DNA of 64,000 nucleotides from Coriobacterium glomerans PW2 (lineage in GTDB: Bacteria > Actinomycetota > Coriobacteriia > Coriobacteriales > Coriobacteriaceae), in contig NC_015389.1 of assembly GCF_000195315.1 (NCBI RefSeq), forward strand, positions 1,426,001-1,490,000. Reading direction: 5' to 3'. Positions 62,277-64,000 of the stretch are shown here, in pieces. Positions within the stretch are counted from its first letter, which is position 1. Each line of letters opens with the position of its first letter. The position numbers and the translations under genes were made by a program. The notes beneath the pieces were generated by a model. It was not told where the DNA came from, did not search any database, and worked only from the letters and a program-made list of their open reading frames with translations.

Positions 62277-64000
62277 TCAGAGCATATCCGACTCGACGCT
62301 CACATGCTCGCGCTCGCGGGCTGCGTCGCGAGCGAGCACCGGCTTCAGGAACCGCCCGGTGTAGCTTTTCCTGGAGCGCGCGACCTGTTCGGGGGTGCCC
62401 GCCACCACGACGCGTCCGCCGCCGCCGCCGCCCTCCGGACCCAGATCGATGATCCGATCGGCCACCTTGATGACATCGAGATTGTGCTCGATCACGAGCA
62501 CGGTGTTGCCGGCATCGACCAAGCGCTCGAGCACATCGAGCAGCTGGCGGACATCTTCGAAATGCAGGCCCGTCGTGGGCTCATCCAAGATGTAGAACGT
62601 CTTTCCGGTCTGCTTGCGGTGAAGCTCGCGCGCGAGCTTCACGCGCTGAGCCTCCCCACCGGAGAGCGTCGTGGCCGGCTGTCCCAGTCGCACGTAGCCG
62701 AGCCCGACATCGTAGAGCGTCTGGAGCTTGCGCTTGACCTGCGGGATATTGGTGAAGAAGATGAGCGCCTCGGCCACGGACATGTCGAGCACGTCGGCGA
62801 TGGAGCGGCCTCGGTAGAGCACCTCGAGTGTCTCGCGGTTGTAGCGCTTGCCGTGGCAGACCTCGCAGGGCACGTAGATGTCGGGCAAAAAGTGCATCTC
62901 GATCTTGATCTGCCCGTCTCCCTTGCACGCCTCGCACCGCCCGCCGGCCACATTGAACGAGAAGCGGCCGGGAGCGTAGCCGCGCGCCTTGGACTCCGGC
63001 GTGCTCGCGAACAGCGCGCGCAGATCGTCCCACAGCCCTATATAGGTTGCAGGGTTCGATCGGGGCGTGCGGCCGATCGGAGACTGGTCGATATCGATGA
63101 CCTTGTCGATCTGAGCGACCCCCTCAAGCGAGCGATAGGGGCCGACGGGGCGCGACGAGCGCTGGATGGCGTTGGTCAGCGCCGGGGCGATCGTGTCGGT
63201 GACCAGCGAGCTCTTGCCCGAGCCTGACACGCCTGTCACGACGGTGAGCGTTCCCAGCTCGATGCTGGCGCTGATGCCGCGCAGGTTGTTCGCTCTGGCA
63301 CCGGTGATGGTGAGCGCGCCGCGACCCGGATCGCGCCGTTTGCTCGGCACGTGCACCATGCGTTTGCCGGTAAGATAGGCTCCGGTGAGAGAGCCGCCGC
63401 ATGCCATGATGTCTGCCGGGGTGCCCGCGCACACGACCTCGCCGCCGTTCTCTCCCGCACCGGGGCCCATGTCCACCACGTAGTCCGCGGCGCGGATCGT
63501 GTCCTCGTCGTGTTCGACGACGATCACGGTGTTGCCGATGTCGCGCAGCCGCTCGAGCGTCTCGATGAGGCGGGCGTTGTCGCGCTGATGCAGGCCGATC
63601 GAGGGCTCATCCAAGATATAAAGCACTCCCATGAGACCCGCGCCGATCTGCGTGGCCAGCCGGATGCGCTGCGCCTCGCCTCCCGACAGGGTGGCGGAGG
63701 CCCGCGCGAGCGTCAGATAGTCCAGGCCGACGTTCACCAGAAAGCGCAGCCGCTCTATGATCTCCTTGACGACCCTGCCTCCGATATAGCGCTCGCGCTC
63801 GCTGAGCTCGAGCGTCTCGAAGAACGCAAGCGACTCGTTGCACGACATCAGGCACACGTCGTAGATTGACTTGCCGCCCACCGTGACCGCCAGCATCTCG
63901 GGACGAAGCCTGGCGCCGTGACACGCTTGACACGGCTCGTCGCGGATGAAGCGCTCCAGCCGCGCCTTGGTGTTCTCGTTGGTGGTTTCGATGTAGCGTT
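62277..64000 (-). CDS. uvrA: Excinuclease ABC subunit A (5' part outside window)
   Basis: The C-terminal 574 residues of the damage-recognition ATPase. Visible are the zinc-finger half [12 protein letters not shown], the first-ATPase signature [17 protein letters not shown], Walker [15 protein letters not shown], the second Walker [11 protein letters not shown], the second zinc motif [10 protein letters not shown]...CEVCHGKRY and the second signature [17 protein letters not shown]. The frame stays open to the window end. With uvrC in the same block it supports nucleotide excision repair. Confidence 0.97.
   Translation of the reverse strand, partial: RYIETTNENTKARLERFIRDEPCQACHGARLRPEMLAVTVGGKSIYDVCLMSCNESLAFFETLELSERERYIGGRVVKEIIERLRFLVNVGLDYLTLARASATLSGGEAQRIRLATQIGAGLMGVLYILDEPSIGLHQRDNARLIETLERLRDIGNTVIVVEHDEDTIRAADYVVDMGPGAGENGGEVVCAGTPADIMACGGSLTGAYLTGKRMVHVPSKRRDPGRGALTITGARANNLRGISASIELGTLTVVTGVSGSGKSSLVTDTIAPALTNAIQRSSRPVGPYRSLEGVAQIDKVIDIDQSPIGRTPRSNPATYIGLWDDLRALFASTPESKARGYAPGRFSFNVAGGRCEACKGDGQIKIEMHFLPDIYVPCEVCHGKRYNRETLEVLYRGRSIADVLDMSVAEALIFFTNIPQVKRKLQTLYDVGLGYVRLGQPATTLSGGEAQRVKLARELHRKQTGKTFYILDEPTTGLHFEDVRQLLDVLERLVDAGNTVLVIEHNLDVIKVADRIIDLGPEGGGGGGRVVVAGTPEQVARSRKSYTGRFLKPVLARDAAREREHVSVESDML

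Overview
The window comes from a high-GC (about 60%) Gram-positive bacterium, most likely a gut Coriobacteriia (Collinsella/Enorma/Olsenella-like). This rests on the whiA-yvcK-rapZ-uvrC and gap-pgk-tpiA-gpmI-secG gene order, on twin-arginine lipoprotein binding proteins, on an LPxTG-anchored leucine-rich-repeat adhesin, and on host-glycan and peptide scavenging genes. The genus call is inference, because no database search was possible.

Layout. 1-6.2 kb (minus strand): a sugar ABC permease (cut by the window edge) and its binding protein behind a perfect 20-bp LacI-type operator, a 902-residue transglutaminase-like protein and a GH29 alpha-fucosidase. 6.2-12.2 kb (plus): an oppABCDF operon, divergent from the fucosidase across a large inverted repeat. 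12.2-16.3 kb (plus): a TPP riboswitch and thiC-thiM-thiE-thiD. 16.3-21 kb (minus): a mannose-family PTS (IIA, IIC, IID, IIB) with a pentulose/hexulose-phosphate 3-epimerase and a zinc polyol-phosphate dehydrogenase. 21-26.8 kb: two divergent small HTH genes around an array of four operator-like sites, an M20 amidohydrolase, a UPF0178 protein, a decayed methyltransferase, YedF and a DUF488 protein. 27-32 kb: tRNA-Val, -Gly, -Cys and -Leu around a partner-switching module (STAS-kinase fusion, cation efflux protein, SpoIIE-type phosphatase). 32-40 kb (minus): a second opp operon flanked by two binding proteins. 40-49 kb (minus): secG, gpmI, tpiA, pgk, gap, whiA, yvcK and rapZ. 49-64 kb (minus): a two-gene glycosyltransferase locus, a nuclease-like protein, uvrC, murJ, a BspA-like adhesin with a decayed duplicate, and the 3' part of uvrA.

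The strongest unusual signals are these. (1) A run of ten G residues lies in the 5' coding part of a polytopic GT-C glycosyltransferase gene. The promoter-proximal start is one base out of frame with the enzyme, so the gene looks like a phase-variable surface-glycosylation switch, drawn here in the OFF state. (2) Four copies of a roughly 65-75 bp palindromic intergenic element occur in the last 24 kb. Each sits at or near the 3' end of a gene beside fresh tandem repeats, and two copies supply the stop codon of the gene they touch (uvrC and a broken adhesin). (3) Four CACA-N3-CGTGT-like sites between divergent HTH genes are spaced by whole helical turns.

Together the genes describe a scavenging lifestyle: fucosylated glycans, oligopeptides, a polyol or rare ketose, and salvaged thiazole are imported and fed into glycolysis, while the cell surface is remodelled by variable glycosyltransferases and adhesins.
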